From the NCBI RefSeq assembly GCF_040545425.1, contig NZ_JBEPLW010000036.1: DNA of 21,932 nt, one strand, 5' to 3'. The position numbers were made by a program, and so were the translations under genes. The notes under the pieces are model-generated. The model was not told where the DNA came from. It ran no database searches and saw nothing but the letters and a program-made list of their open reading frames with translations. Source of the stretch: Bhargavaea ullalensis (GTDB taxonomy: Bacteria > Bacillota > Bacilli > Bacillales_A > Planococcaceae). Shown here piece by piece: positions 7,751 through 15,130 of this stretch (position 1 is its first letter; every line of letters begins with the position of its first letter).

Positions 7751-8698
7751 TCACTCCTCCCTGAAGTAGTTGTGTTTTTCCAGAAACTCTTTGGCCACGA
7801 GGGAAGGCTCCCGTTTGTTGACGTCCGCCTCATAGTTCAGCTGCGTCATCGTTTCGGCATCGATCTTGCCGGCGAGGCGCTTGAGCAGCGGGTCAAGTTC
7901 CGGATGCTTTTTGATGACATCCTTCCGAGTGACGGGTGATGTCTCATACGGAGGGAAGAAATGCTTGTCATCTTCCAATGTTTTCAGATTGAACGCTTTC
8001 AGCCGGCCGTCCGTACTGTACGCAAGGACGACGTCCATCTTGCCGCTGCGGACCGCCTGATAGACAAGGCCGATCGACATCGGAAGCGCTTCTCCGAACT
8101 CAAAGCCATAAGTTTCAACGAACCCCGGATAGCCGTCGCCCTGACGATTGAGCCAGTTGTTGTCGACGCCGAGCGTCAGCTCATCTGCAATTTTACCCAC
8201 GTCAGATACCGTCTCCAGCCCTTTTTCCTTCGCCAGCTTATCGGTGACGGTGAACGCATAGGTGTTCTGGAAGCCGTAGGAGTCATACCAGATCTGATCG
8301 AACCGCTCATCGAACTCCTTCTTGACGAAAGCCATCGCTTCATCCGGATCTTTCATCGGCTCGGTATCAAGTATCGATGCCATATCCGTCCCGGTGTACC
8401 GCGCGGCCGTAATATCGACTTGTCCGCTGGTGAGTGCCTGGTGCTGAATGATTGAGGTTCCGAGGTTTTCAATCATCTCGACTTTCAGGTCGGTCTCATG
8501 TTCAATCAGATGACGGAGCATATGGCCGAGCACCTGTGTTTCCGTGTGAGTAAGAGTGGAGATCTTCACCGTGTTGTCCGCTCCCCCGCCAAGGCCCGGA
8601 AGAGAGCAGCCCGGCAAAAGCAGAACCGCTGCAACAATCATCATTAGAATCGGCCGGGCCAGTTTCCTGCGGCCGGATGCATGTTGAGGCTTCATCAT
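7751..8698 (-). CDS. opuCC: Compatible-solute binding lipoprotein OpuCC
   Basis: 315-aa extracytoplasmic binding protein. A basic N-terminus and hydrophobic segment end in the lipobox LLPGC, with lipidated Cys31. Four tyrosines, Y101 (RYTGTD), Y147 (NTYAF), Y227 (LAYSTD) and Y251 (PPYETS), are spaced 46, 80 and 24 apart. That is the same spacing I recall for the aromatic cage of B. subtilis OpuCC (Tyr71/117/197/221), which holds quaternary ammonium groups. Residue 104 is Thr, where choline-restricted OpuBC is reported to have Asp, so a broad-specificity OpuC-type protein (glycine betaine, carnitine, choline and relatives) is inferred. The start overlaps the opuCB stop as ATGATGA. Confidence 0.9.
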   Translation of the reverse strand: MMKPQHASGRRKLARPILMMIVAAVLLLPGCSLPGLGGGADNTVKISTLTHTETQVLGHMLRHLIEHETDLKVEMIENLGTSIIQHQALTSGQVDITAARYTGTDMASILDTEPMKDPDEAMAFVKKEFDERFDQIWYDSYGFQNTYAFTVTDKLAKEKGLETVSDVGKIADELTLGVDNNWLNRQGDGYPGFVETYGFEFGEALPMSIGLVYQAVRSGKMDVVLAYSTDGRLKAFNLKTLEDDKHFFPPYETSPVTRKDVIKKHPELDPLLKRLAGKIDAETMTQLNYEADVNKREPSLVAKEFLEKHNYFREE

Positions 8699-9348
8699 GC
8701 GGCACCTCCCTGTCCCCGGATCCCTTTCGGTGTGGCATGGTACTCCACGCGTCCGAGCAACCAGTCAAGCAGGATGGCCAGCAAGGTAACGGGCAGTGCC
8801 CCGCCGATGACGAGATCTGTGCGGAAAAGGTTCAGCCCGTCAAAGATGAAGTCGCCGAGCCCGCCGCCGCCGATGAACGAAGCAAGCGTTGCCCAGCCGA
8901 TCAGATACACTGCCGACATGCGGATGCCCGCCATGATGACCGGGACGGCAAGCGGAAGTTCCACGCTGGCGGTGCGCTGAAACGAAGTCATCCCCATGCC
9001 CCTCGCCGCCTCAAGCAGATTCCGGTCCACATTTTTTACACCGATATATGTATTCCTTAAGATCGGCAGCATCGAGTAAAGGAACAGCGCGGCAATCGCC
9101 GGCACTTTCCCGATCCCGAGCAGCGGAATGAAAAACGCCAGGATGGCCAGGCTCGGGAACGTCTGGACGATCGACACGATGCCCATGATGGCGCCCGCGG
9201 CTTTCGGTATGCGGACGAGCAGGATGCCGAGCGGCACGGCCACGAGAACGCCGAGCAGCAGTGCGGCAAATGATATGTAAAGATGCTCCCATGTCTTTTC
9301 CAGGAGCAGGACCCCGTATTCCGAGAAGAATGAACGGATTGCGTCCAT
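8695..9348 (-). CDS. opuCB: Compatible-solute ABC transporter permease OpuCB
   Basis: 217-aa permease, partner of OpuCD. It contains the ATPase-contact loop LLEAARGMGMTSFQRTASVELPLA and the GWATLASFIGGGGLGDFIFDG segment shared with OpuCD, with hydrophobic helices before and between. It starts in a TGATG overlap with the opuCA stop, and its own stop overlaps the opuCC start by four bases, so translation is probably coupled along the operon. Function: forms the membrane channel for osmolyte uptake under high osmolarity. Confidence 0.92.
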   Translation of the reverse strand: MDAIRSFFSEYGVLLLEKTWEHLYISFAALLLGVLVAVPLGILLVRIPKAAGAIMGIVSIVQTFPSLAILAFFIPLLGIGKVPAIAALFLYSMLPILRNTYIGVKNVDRNLLEAARGMGMTSFQRTASVELPLAVPVIMAGIRMSAVYLIGWATLASFIGGGGLGDFIFDGLNLFRTDLVIGGALPVTLLAILLDWLLGRVEYHATPKGIRGQGGAA

Positions 9349-10538
9349 CAGGATCCCTCCCCGGCTTGTGGAGCGGGAGCGGCCGCCGCTTCACCGACAG
9401 CGGCATCCCCTTCGTCTTCCTCTTCTCCCCAGATGGAATCGTACAGGACGTCCACGAGGTTCGTCCTCGTGATGATGCCGATGAGGCGCTTGCGTTGATC
9501 CACGACCGGCACGTACTTTGAGCCCCGGATCAGTATGTTGCGGGTGGCATCCCGGAGGAGCGTATCCGCACGCACTGTCCCGATGTCGCGTTCCATCAGA
9601 TCCGCAACCGCCGCATCACGGTCCCGGTTCCGGTCAATCTGCTCGATCGTGATTTTTCCGCGGAGAATTCCCGCGTCATCCGTAACGAGCAGCGAGTCGA
9701 CCCGGCGCCTGCGCATCGTACGGACCGCTTCGGAAATGGTGGCCCCGAGCCCGATCGACACCGGATCGGGGTTCATGATCTGGCCGACCGTCTGGAAGTG
9801 CTGCTGCGCTTCCGCAAGCCGTTCCTTTCCGATGAAATCGCGTACAAAATCATCCGCAGGATTGCGGAGGATTTCGTCCGGCGAGCCGACCTGGACAATC
9901 TGGCCGGCCCTCATGATGACAATCCGGTCCGCGAGCTTGATCGCCTCGTCCATGTCGTGCGTGACGAAGATGATCGTCTTGCCGAGTGACTGCTGGAGGT
10001 TTTTGAACTCCGCCTGGAGCGAATCCCGTGTGATCGGGTCAAGCGCGCCGAACGGCTCGTCCATGAGGATCAGCGGCGGATTGGAGGCCAGTGCGCGGAG
10101 CACGCCGATCCGCTGCTGCTGTCCGCCGCTCAGTTCGTGAGGGAACCGGTCGAGAAATTCTTTCGGCATATTGACCAGATCAAGCAGTTCTTCCGCCCGC
10201 TTGTTGCGGTCTTCCGCCGATACGCCCTTCAGCTTCGGGACGAGCGCAATGTTGTCACGGATGGTCATATGCGGAAACAGACCAATCTGCTGGATCACAT
10301 AGCCGATCGAACGCCTGAGTTCCACCACATTTTGGTCGAGGATATTTTTCCCGTTGAGTAAAATCTTGCCTTCGGAGGGCTTGACGAGCCGGTTGATCAT
10401 TTTCATCGTCGTCGTCTTGCCGCATCCGCTCGGCCCGATAAAGCAGATGAATTCCCCTTCGCCGATTTCCAGATTCAAATGATCGACGGCCCGCTTGCCG
10501 CCCGGATACACTTTTGATACGTTGTCGAATACAAGCAT
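9348..10538 (-). CDS. opuCA: Compatible-solute ABC transporter ATP-binding protein OpuCA with tandem CBS domains
   Basis: 396-aa ATPase that powers osmolyte import. Motifs in order: Walker A GPSGCGKTT (35-43), signature LSGGQ (136-140), Walker B LILMDEP (156-162) and H-loop His194. Two CBS domains follow, at about 255-305 and 315-368; in OpuA/OpuC-type ATPases these sense ionic strength or cyclic di-AMP. The tail (about 371-396) is acidic and Ala/Pro-rich. I chose the ATG at 10538 (MLVFDNVSKVY) from the family N-terminus; an in-frame ATG at 10592 would add 18 residues read through a hairpin region. It is first in the operon opuCA-CB-CC-CD. Confidence 0.92.
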   Translation of the reverse strand: MLVFDNVSKVYPGGKRAVDHLNLEIGEGEFICFIGPSGCGKTTTMKMINRLVKPSEGKILLNGKNILDQNVVELRRSIGYVIQQIGLFPHMTIRDNIALVPKLKGVSAEDRNKRAEELLDLVNMPKEFLDRFPHELSGGQQQRIGVLRALASNPPLILMDEPFGALDPITRDSLQAEFKNLQQSLGKTIIFVTHDMDEAIKLADRIVIMRAGQIVQVGSPDEILRNPADDFVRDFIGKERLAEAQQHFQTVGQIMNPDPVSIGLGATISEAVRTMRRRRVDSLLVTDDAGILRGKITIEQIDRNRDRDAAVADLMERDIGTVRADTLLRDATRNILIRGSKYVPVVDQRKRLIGIITRTNLVDVLYDSIWGEEEDEGDAAVGEAAAAPAPQAGEGS

Positions 10539-10577
10539 GTCATTCCCCGCCTTCTTTCTCTCTTGTCCATCGTGTAA

Positions 10578-10606
10578 TGGAAAAGGGTTCACTCAAAGCG
10601 AACCCT
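10578..10606 (-). terminator. Leader hairpin or weak terminator upstream of opuCA
   Basis: On the minus strand AGGGTTC, a 9-nt loop, then GAACCCTTTT. It follows the stop of the 142-aa gene by about 30 bp and may terminate that gene. It also lies just after a TGTTATGAT box, so it would be at the very 5' end of an opuC leader transcript, where it could act as a stabiliser or attenuator. Confidence 0.5.
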
Positions 10607-10614
10607 CACTTACT

Positions 10615-10623
10615 ATCATAACA
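10615..10623 (-). promoter_or_regulatory. Candidate extended -10 promoter of the opuC operon
   Basis: Minus-strand TGTTATGAT, an extended -10 with one mismatch, in the short gap between the 142-aa gene and opuCA. No -35 match is visible at 16-18 bp. The leader to the ATG at 10538 would be about 70 nt and would start with the hairpin at 10584-10606. Confidence 0.4.
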
Positions 10624-10633
10624 TACTTTTTTC

Positions 10634-11062
10634 TCAGTATTTTCCGCGTCCATTCCTGGATCCTGTGCCGTTGAATCCAAGGATTGGAATCCGGTCTTCA
10701 TCGATTTTAATTTGTTCGAACGGAATCTCCATGATGAATTCATGCAACCCATACGGTTTTAACGGAAGCTTATCTTGGACAAACGGATCATTTGTGACAA
10801 GGACTGCCTTCCCGTCGTCCGTGATTCCTTCCAAAAGGAACCGGTGGCTGCCGTAGACCGTATAAGGAATGATTTCATACGCATCATCCAATTCTTTCAG
10901 GGAAACTTCCCGGATGAACCGACCGTGCTTTCCGCTCTGCGGCTTAAACCCGTCCTTTTGCGCATCGGAATCTTCAGTCGCCAGATAATAAACCCGCTGA
11001 TACGATGCGAGTTCATATTCCCTTCCTCCCCACTTGGCAAACCTTCCTTTTTTCAATTTCAT
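10634..11062 (-). CDS. Hypothetical protein, AT-richer than neighbours
   Basis: 142 aa, soluble, no signal peptide or membrane helix, family not recognised. The N-terminus is very basic (MKLKKGRFAKWGGREYELASY), with mixed beta-type segments after it and a Gly/Arg/Asn-rich C-terminal tail (GSRNGRGKY). By eye the base composition is clearly lower in G+C than the flanking opuC and stress genes, which hints at transfer. The start at 11062 has the purine-rich AAGGTGGGGAGG immediately upstream, and a good sigma-A promoter (TAGAAA, 17 bp, TATAAT) stands about 30 bp further up, so it is very likely a real gene. It is transcribed alone. A role as an orphan immunity or accessory protein is conceivable but unsupported. 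Confidence 0.75.
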   Translation of the reverse strand: MKLKKGRFAKWGGREYELASYQRVYYLATEDSDAQKDGFKPQSGKHGRFIREVSLKELDDAYEIIPYTVYGSHRFLLEGITDDGKAVLVTNDPFVQDKLPLKPYGLHEFIMEIPFEQIKIDEDRIPILGFNGTGSRNGRGKY

Positions 11063-11090
11063 CTCCTCCCCACCTTTCTATTTTAGTTTC

Positions 11091-11119
11091 ATTATAAACG
11101 TATCAGAAAATTCTTTCTA
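11091..11119 (-). promoter_or_regulatory. Sigma-A promoter of the 142-aa gene
   Basis: Minus-strand TAGAAA (11114-11119), a 17-bp spacer and a perfect TATAAT (11091-11096), in an A/T-rich stretch. This is the best housekeeping promoter match in the window. Confidence 0.75.
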
Positions 11120-11173
11120 CATATTCTTACAACGTTTTTCATCATTTTAATGGGTATTTAGACTCACCCCGGA

Positions 11174-11206
11174 CAAAAAAACAGCCGGGGAAGCAGCGCC
11201 TCCCCG
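11174..11206 (-). terminator. Terminator of the DUF2382/CsbD operon
   Basis: Minus-strand CGGGGAGG, short loop, CTTCCCCG, then GGCTG and a run of seven T. It lies about 30 bp past the CsbD stop. Confidence 0.85.
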
Positions 11207-11234
11207 ACCGGTCTGCAAAGCTTAAGGGCAGTGG

Positions 11235-11426
11235 TTACTTGTCGTTCCACTTGTCCTTGAATTCGCCGACTTCTTTTTGAACTTCACCCTTGGCTTTGTC
11301 GAATTTGCCCTCTGCCTGTTTGGAAGTATCGCCGGTTGCATTGCCCCATTGATCCTTCGCTTCGCCCTTCACCTTATTGACGGCGCTTTTCATTTTATCG
11401 GAAAATCCATTGTCTTTGTCGTTCAT
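11235..11426 (-). CDS. CsbD-family general stress protein
   Basis: 63-aa, highly charged, Lys/Glu/Asp-rich protein with no hydrophobic segment. It has the CsbD pattern: DKMKSAVNKVKGEAKDQWGN, a middle spacer, then EGKFDKAKGEVQKEVGEFKDKW. The family length is about 60-70 aa. In Bacillus, CsbD is made under sigma-B control; the biochemical role is unknown. The start ATG at 11426 has GGAGG 7 nt upstream. It follows the DUF2382 gene by 34 bp with no terminator between, so both probably share the sigma-B-like promoter at 12599-12623. Confidence 0.92.
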   Translation of the reverse strand: MNDKDNGFSDKMKSAVNKVKGEAKDQWGNATGDTSKQAEGKFDKAKGEVQKEVGEFKDKWNDK

Positions 11427-11460
11427 GTTATTTCCTCCATTCCGGTTTATAGATTTTGAA

Positions 11461-12546
11461 TCAAAGGCGGTCGCGGTTGTCGAGGTCACGGTTGCGAAGC
11501 TCGAGGTCTTCGGTGTCATCAAGATCCGCTGCCGCATCATCCGCGAGCCCGGCTTCTCCGCCTGCACGGCCGAGCCGGCTGTCGTAGCCTCCCGTCCGGT
11601 TCATGTTGACGTCTTCCGTCCCGCTGATGTCCACTTCCTCGCGGCGCACTTTCTCGCTGACGGTTTCCGTATCCTGGACTTCGTCTTTCTTCACGACGAT
11701 CTCTTCGCTGACAACCGGACGCTTCGTCACTTCCACCCGCTCCTCGGTGACCGGGATGTGGATGCTCTCTCCGTCGTCAAATACTTCTCCGTCCGCCATT
11801 TCATCATTGACCGGACGGCGCTCGATCGTGACTTCTTCACGCGAAACAGGCACTTCCACCGTCTGCTCATCCGTGACGACGTGTTTGTCGATGTCGACTT
11901 CGCCTGCCTGGACGCGTTCCTTGTCGACGTTCAGTTTTTCTTCGTGGAGTCGGAGCCGCTGCTCGTCGGTCAGGTTATCCATGTCGAGATTGTCCGTACG
12001 ATCGGTTCCGGTCATATAATTGTTGTCACGGAACTTGGCCGCATCGCTTTCCGTATAGGCGCCGCTGCCGACCGTTTCCCCGCGGCCTTCGCCGAGCGGA
12101 GGGGCATCGACTGTCATGCCGTCCTGATTGACCGAGGCAGAGTCATAGTGGTTGACGTTCGTGCCGGTCACGCCCGTTGTGCCGACTGCCGTGTCATCTG
12201 TGAAGCTTTGGCCGTAGTCCCGGTCCGCAAACAGCAGGATGCCGCCATTTTTCGCATCATTGTAGTATCGGGCTGCTTCCGCATCGGTGAAGCCCATATC
12301 CGTGAATGCTTTGTTGACCGGCTCTTCCCCGCCGAGGAAGTCCATGAATTTGTCGAGCCAGCTATGATGCTCGTTCACTCCTTGAAGTTCCACATCCGTG
12401 CGGCCTCTCAGCATGGATACTTTATCCGCATTGTTCGTCACAACATACAGGTCGTTCTCATTGTAGCCTTGTGCCTTCAGTTCCTCGATCCGGTTGAGTA
12501 CTTCCGTCTCCGAGTTGAATGTGCCGATATACTTTTTGTTGTCCAT
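11461..12546 (-). CDS. General stress protein: YflT-like N-domain plus DUF2382 (YsnF/AvaK) domain
   Basis: 361-aa soluble protein. Residues about 4-106 form a YflT/GsiB-17M-type domain (YIGTFNSETEVLNRIEELK, then LYVVTN and GGILLFAD). A low-complexity Gly/Thr/Asn linker covers about 115-190. Residues about 197-310 are a DUF2382 domain: LRLHEEKLNVDKERVQAGEV, a VPVSREEVTIERRPV block and a second HIPVTEERVEVTKRPVVSEE block. The C-terminal tail is acidic and Asp/Arg-rich. Such proteins are stress-induced in Bacillales; the molecular function is unknown. The ATG at 12546 (MDNKKYIG) has GGAGGG 7 nt upstream. It is first in an operon with CsbD. Confidence 0.88.
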   Translation of the reverse strand: MDNKKYIGTFNSETEVLNRIEELKAQGYNENDLYVVTNNADKVSMLRGRTDVELQGVNEHHSWLDKFMDFLGGEEPVNKAFTDMGFTDAEAARYYNDAKNGGILLFADRDYGQSFTDDTAVGTTGVTGTNVNHYDSASVNQDGMTVDAPPLGEGRGETVGSGAYTESDAAKFRDNNYMTGTDRTDNLDMDNLTDEQRLRLHEEKLNVDKERVQAGEVDIDKHVVTDEQTVEVPVSREEVTIERRPVNDEMADGEVFDDGESIHIPVTEERVEVTKRPVVSEEIVVKKDEVQDTETVSEKVRREEVDISGTEDVNMNRTGGYDSRLGRAGGEAGLADDAAADLDDTEDLELRNRDLDNRDRL

Positions 12547-12598
12547 GTCTATCCCTCCAATTTTTATTTTCACAAGTGCGATGCAACTACTGTTTTAT

Positions 12599-12623
12599 GT
12601 ACCCGGATTGCAGTCAACGAAAC
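12599..12623 (-). promoter_or_regulatory. Sigma-B-like promoter of the DUF2382/CsbD operon
   Basis: Minus-strand GTTTCG, 13 bp, GGGTAC: strong match to the sigma-B pattern GTTTAA, 12-15 bp, GGGTAT, at the expected place before a gene pair whose relatives are sigma-B-dependent. The leader is about 45 nt. Confidence 0.65.
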
Positions 12624-12669
12624 TATTACAAATGTTACAGCGGCGGCATCCGGAGCTGGGTGGGCACGT

Positions 12670-12695
12670 GTTTGAAGAAGATCGAACACGGCAAT
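12670..12695 (+). promoter_or_regulatory. Candidate sigma-B-like promoter of the small acidic protein gene
   Basis: Plus-strand GTTTGA, 14 bp, GGCAAT, about 80 bp before the ATG at 12775 and back to back with the sigma-B-like promoter of the divergent operon. The -35 is good; the -10 has one deviation from GGGAAT. Confidence 0.5.
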
Positions 12696-12774
12696 ATTAA
12701 AGGTATGAACCTGGCGGAGAGCACCTGCTTCACCGGCGCTTTCCGGACCAAACCATGAAGAGAGGTGCCATAAA

Positions 12775-13077
12775 ATGGCTGATCAAGAAAAGAAAAAAGT
12801 AGAGGAACAATGGGGAATGGACAACGAACTTGACATGAACCCCGATAAAAAAGATGACCCGGAAAACATGAAGGGGCAAAAAGGCGAAAGCATCTACGAT
12901 ATGCACGAAGACATGCAGACGGTGGATGCCATCCCGATCGAAGACAGGAAACAAGAAGAACTGGAGGAACAACGTCCCCGGATGACGAAGCACGATTCCT
13001 CGTCCATGCAGAAGTATCCCGGCGCCGAACTTGAGAACAATGAAGAAGAGATGGACGGCGAGGAAGGCAAGAGATAA
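12775..13077 (+). CDS. Small acidic hydrophilic protein, probable stress protein
   Basis: 100 aa, strongly charged (many Glu, Asp and Lys) and rich in Met and Gln, with no hydrophobic stretch; probably intrinsically disordered and hydrophilin-like. I do not recognise a family. Support for a real gene: AGAGGTG before the ATG, a sigma-B-like promoter upstream, an own strong terminator 15 bp after the stop, and codon use like its neighbours. It is divergent from the DUF2382/CsbD operon across about 230 bp and likely shares its stress control. Function unknown; protection against desiccation or osmotic stress is only a suggestion from composition and context. Confidence 0.8.
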   Translation: MADQEKKKVEEQWGMDNELDMNPDKKDDPENMKGQKGESIYDMHEDMQTVDAIPIEDRKQEELEEQRPRMTKHDSSSMQKYPGAELENNEEEMDGEEGKR

Positions 13078-13092
13078 AACCAAACGCAAAAG

Positions 13093-13126
13093 CAGCCGGA
13101 CCTTTGGCAGGACCGGCTGTTTTTTT
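13093..13126 (+). terminator. Intrinsic terminator of the small acidic protein gene
   Basis: CAGCCGG (13093-13099) pairs with CCGGCTG (13113-13119), followed by seven T. On the minus strand the same stem ends in CTTTT, so it may also stop yxlG transcripts. Confidence 0.88.
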
Positions 13127-13215
13127 GATGTTTTCCCTCCCATGGCGGCGCCATTCGTATCCTGTCCGGCGTAAATTGTCGGACGGCGTCGTTATTTCCC
13201 GGGAAATGTCGCCCT

Positions 13216-14001
13216 TCAAACTTTCGCTCTGGATGCATTCCGACGGGCGGCAACAGAACCGAAGACGACCAATAGGAAAATCAGCACGGCCGAGACGGCA
13301 ACTGCCCCCGTCAGGCCGCCGGTTTCCGGACCGCCGTCCAGGAAGGCCATCCCGTATTCCGGCAGCTTCCATGGCGACCATGTCCAGTGGCTTCCGAACA
13401 TGCCCTGCACGATTTGGCCGATGAACAGGATGCCGAGCGCCGCCCCCGCCGCTCCGCCGGTCGGCAGTGCCGCGCTGGCGGCGACGGTCAGTGTGATCAC
13501 GAGCAGGATCCAGATGCTGTAGACGGCCAGGAACCGCATGATCGACCCCGCGTCCGGATACCGGTCGTACAGCTGGATGACATACGTCATGGCCATGCCG
13601 TATCCGAGCCACACCGAAAGGGTTCCGAGCAATGAAGCCGAAAGCCACTTTGAAGTGAAATAAGCGGCGTAGGAAATCGGCCGGACATAAAGGAGCGTGC
13701 CGGCTCCGCTTTTCCTCTCGCCCGACAAGGCTGCCATGAAGGCAAGGACGAGCACGAGCGTTCCGATCATCTGGTATTGGCCCGTCAGCGACATGAGAAT
13801 ATCCCCGCCGGTCATATCCGGCAGATTAAACTCGGCCCCGTCCGGGAGATTGCCGACGCTTTCCAGTATTTGAGGCATAAAATGGTAGGTCAGCGGTTCG
13901 AGCGCGCCGAAAAAGATAAACACGAGCGGCACCCAGATCAGTTTGAATCCGCGGACCTGTTCCATCCATTCTCTTTTGAGGAAAATCCAAAACTGTCTCA
14001 T
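13216..14001 (-). CDS. yxlG: ABC-2 type permease, YxlG-like
   Basis: 261-aa membrane protein with about six helices. An N-terminal amphipathic stretch (FWIFLKREWMEQVRGFKLIW) leads into the first helix. A large outer loop at about 40-75 (PDGAEFNLPDM) follows, then SGERKSGAGTLLYVRPISYAAYFTSKW, the typical ABC-2 cytoplasmic loop before the later helices. Its start overlaps the stop of the ATPase gene by four bases (ATGA). With the preceding ATPase and the small PLDc_N protein it reproduces the order yxlE-yxlF-yxlG of the B. subtilis sigY operon. In B. subtilis the exported substrate is not known. Confidence 0.82.
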   Translation of the reverse strand: MRQFWIFLKREWMEQVRGFKLIWVPLVFIFFGALEPLTYHFMPQILESVGNLPDGAEFNLPDMTGGDILMSLTGQYQMIGTLVLVLAFMAALSGERKSGAGTLLYVRPISYAAYFTSKWLSASLLGTLSVWLGYGMAMTYVIQLYDRYPDAGSIMRFLAVYSIWILLVITLTVAASAALPTGGAAGAALGILFIGQIVQGMFGSHWTWSPWKLPEYGMAFLDGGPETGGLTGAVAVSAVLIFLLVVFGSVAARRNASRAKV

Positions 14002-14891
14002 GGACGGCCCACCACCTTCATGAAGATTTCCTCGAGCCGGACGGTGTCCCTTCCGACTGTCCGGACTCCATCGGCATGTCCTGCCGCAAATCCGAGAACA
14101 CTTTCCAGCGATGCGGCGGAGGCTCCGACTCTGACGACTGTCCCTTCAATTGCGGCAGGCCACGGACAGGATGCCGCAAACCGCTGGGCCGATCCGCGAT
14201 CCGTGAACTCAAGCCGGTATCCGTCACCGCCATACTTTTCCCGGATGTCTTCGAGCGCCCCCTGCTCAACCAGTTTTCCTTCCCGCAAAAACAGAAGCTG
14301 GTCGGTCATCTCCTCCGCATCGTTTAAAATATGGGTCGAATAAAGAATCGTCGACCGCTCCCCGAGCTCCTTCAGCATATCCATCACTTCACGCCGGCCC
14401 GCCGGATCCAGCGCGGACACCGGTTCATCCAGCAGCAGGAGCGAAGGCCGGTGGATGATCGCCTGGGCAAGCCCGAGCCGCTGCTTCATGCCGCCGGAAA
14501 ACCCTCCGACCCGCTTGCCCGCCGAACCGGACAACCCCACGAATCCAAGCGCCTTCTCGCATTCCAAGCGCAGTCCGCGTGCCGGCAGCCCGCTAAGCCC
14601 GGCGGCCATCTCCAGGTATTCAAGCGCATTCATCCACGGGAAAAAGCTCGGATACTGCGGCAGGAATCCGATGTTCGCCCTCGGGTCTCCTTCCGCCTTT
14701 CCAAAAGAGACGGTGCCTGCAGTCTGCCGAAGAAGCCCTGCCAGCATCGACATCGTTGTCGTTTTTCCGGAACCGTTCGGACCGATCAGGGCGGTCGCGG
14801 TTTGACCCGCCAATGTAAATGACAGATTTTCCACGGCCGCTTTCCCGTTAAACCGTTTTGTCAGATTGAGAACCTCAAGCACAGCCGTCAT
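13998..14891 (-). CDS. yxlF: ABC transporter ATPase, YxlF-like
   Basis: 297-aa ATP-binding subunit for the permease encoded next. Walker A is GPNGSGKTT (37-45), Q-loop FLPQYPSFFPWM (about 77-87), signature FSGGMKQR (131-138) and Walker B LLLLDEP (151-157), with the STHIL H-loop after it. The C-terminal part (about 215-297) is the variable accessory region of exporter-type ATPases. Both ends overlap neighbours by four bases (ATGA), pointing to translational coupling of a three-gene unit. Confidence 0.87.
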   Translation of the reverse strand: MTAVLEVLNLTKRFNGKAAVENLSFTLAGQTATALIGPNGSGKTTTMSMLAGLLRQTAGTVSFGKAEGDPRANIGFLPQYPSFFPWMNALEYLEMAAGLSGLPARGLRLECEKALGFVGLSGSAGKRVGGFSGGMKQRLGLAQAIIHRPSLLLLDEPVSALDPAGRREVMDMLKELGERSTILYSTHILNDAEEMTDQLLFLREGKLVEQGALEDIREKYGGDGYRLEFTDRGSAQRFAASCPWPAAIEGTVVRVGASAASLESVLGFAAGHADGVRTVGRDTVRLEEIFMKVVGRP

Positions 14892-15097
14892 TCATGCCGC
14901 CTCCCGATCGTGAAGTAGAGGATCGGACCGAGCGTGTTGATGAAAAGGACGATGAGCACCCACATGTAGACGGGGCCGTTTGCCGTCCGCTTTCTGTACA
15001 GGTCGGCAAACGCGATGACCTTCAGGATGAGTTCGATGACGAAAAGCGGCCAGATCAGGCCCCACGGCACTTCCGCCAGCATTTCTTTAATGGGCAT
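14888..15097 (-). CDS. yxlE: Small PLDc_N-domain membrane protein, YxlE-like
   Basis: 69 aa with two membrane helices (about 13-31 and 42-62) and the PLDc_N pattern: PLFVIELILKVIAFADLYRK, then VYMWVLIVLFINTLGPILYFTIGRR. In B. subtilis, YxlE is a small protein of the sigY operon reported to help hold sigma-Y down. Here it is the first gene of the yxlE-F-G unit; sigY, yxlC and yxlD are absent upstream, where a plus-strand EamA gene begins. CGGAGGGAG stands 4 nt before the ATG. Confidence 0.8.
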   Translation of the reverse strand: MPIKEMLAEVPWGLIWPLFVIELILKVIAFADLYRKRTANGPVYMWVLIVLFINTLGPILYFTIGRRHE

Positions 15098-15130
15098 GGT
15101 TCTCCCTCCGTTCAGCTTGATTGCTTCTTC

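Noticed and set aside
11377..12675. Long plus-strand open frame opposite the DUF2382 gene
   Set aside because: Shadow of the real minus-strand gene, which has motifs, a start and a promoter; no support for the plus strand.
12635..13648. 337-aa minus-strand frame spanning the acidic protein gene and part of yxlG
   Set aside because: It crosses a strong terminator and two real genes in other frames and is Arg/Pro-rich, typical of an antisense shadow.
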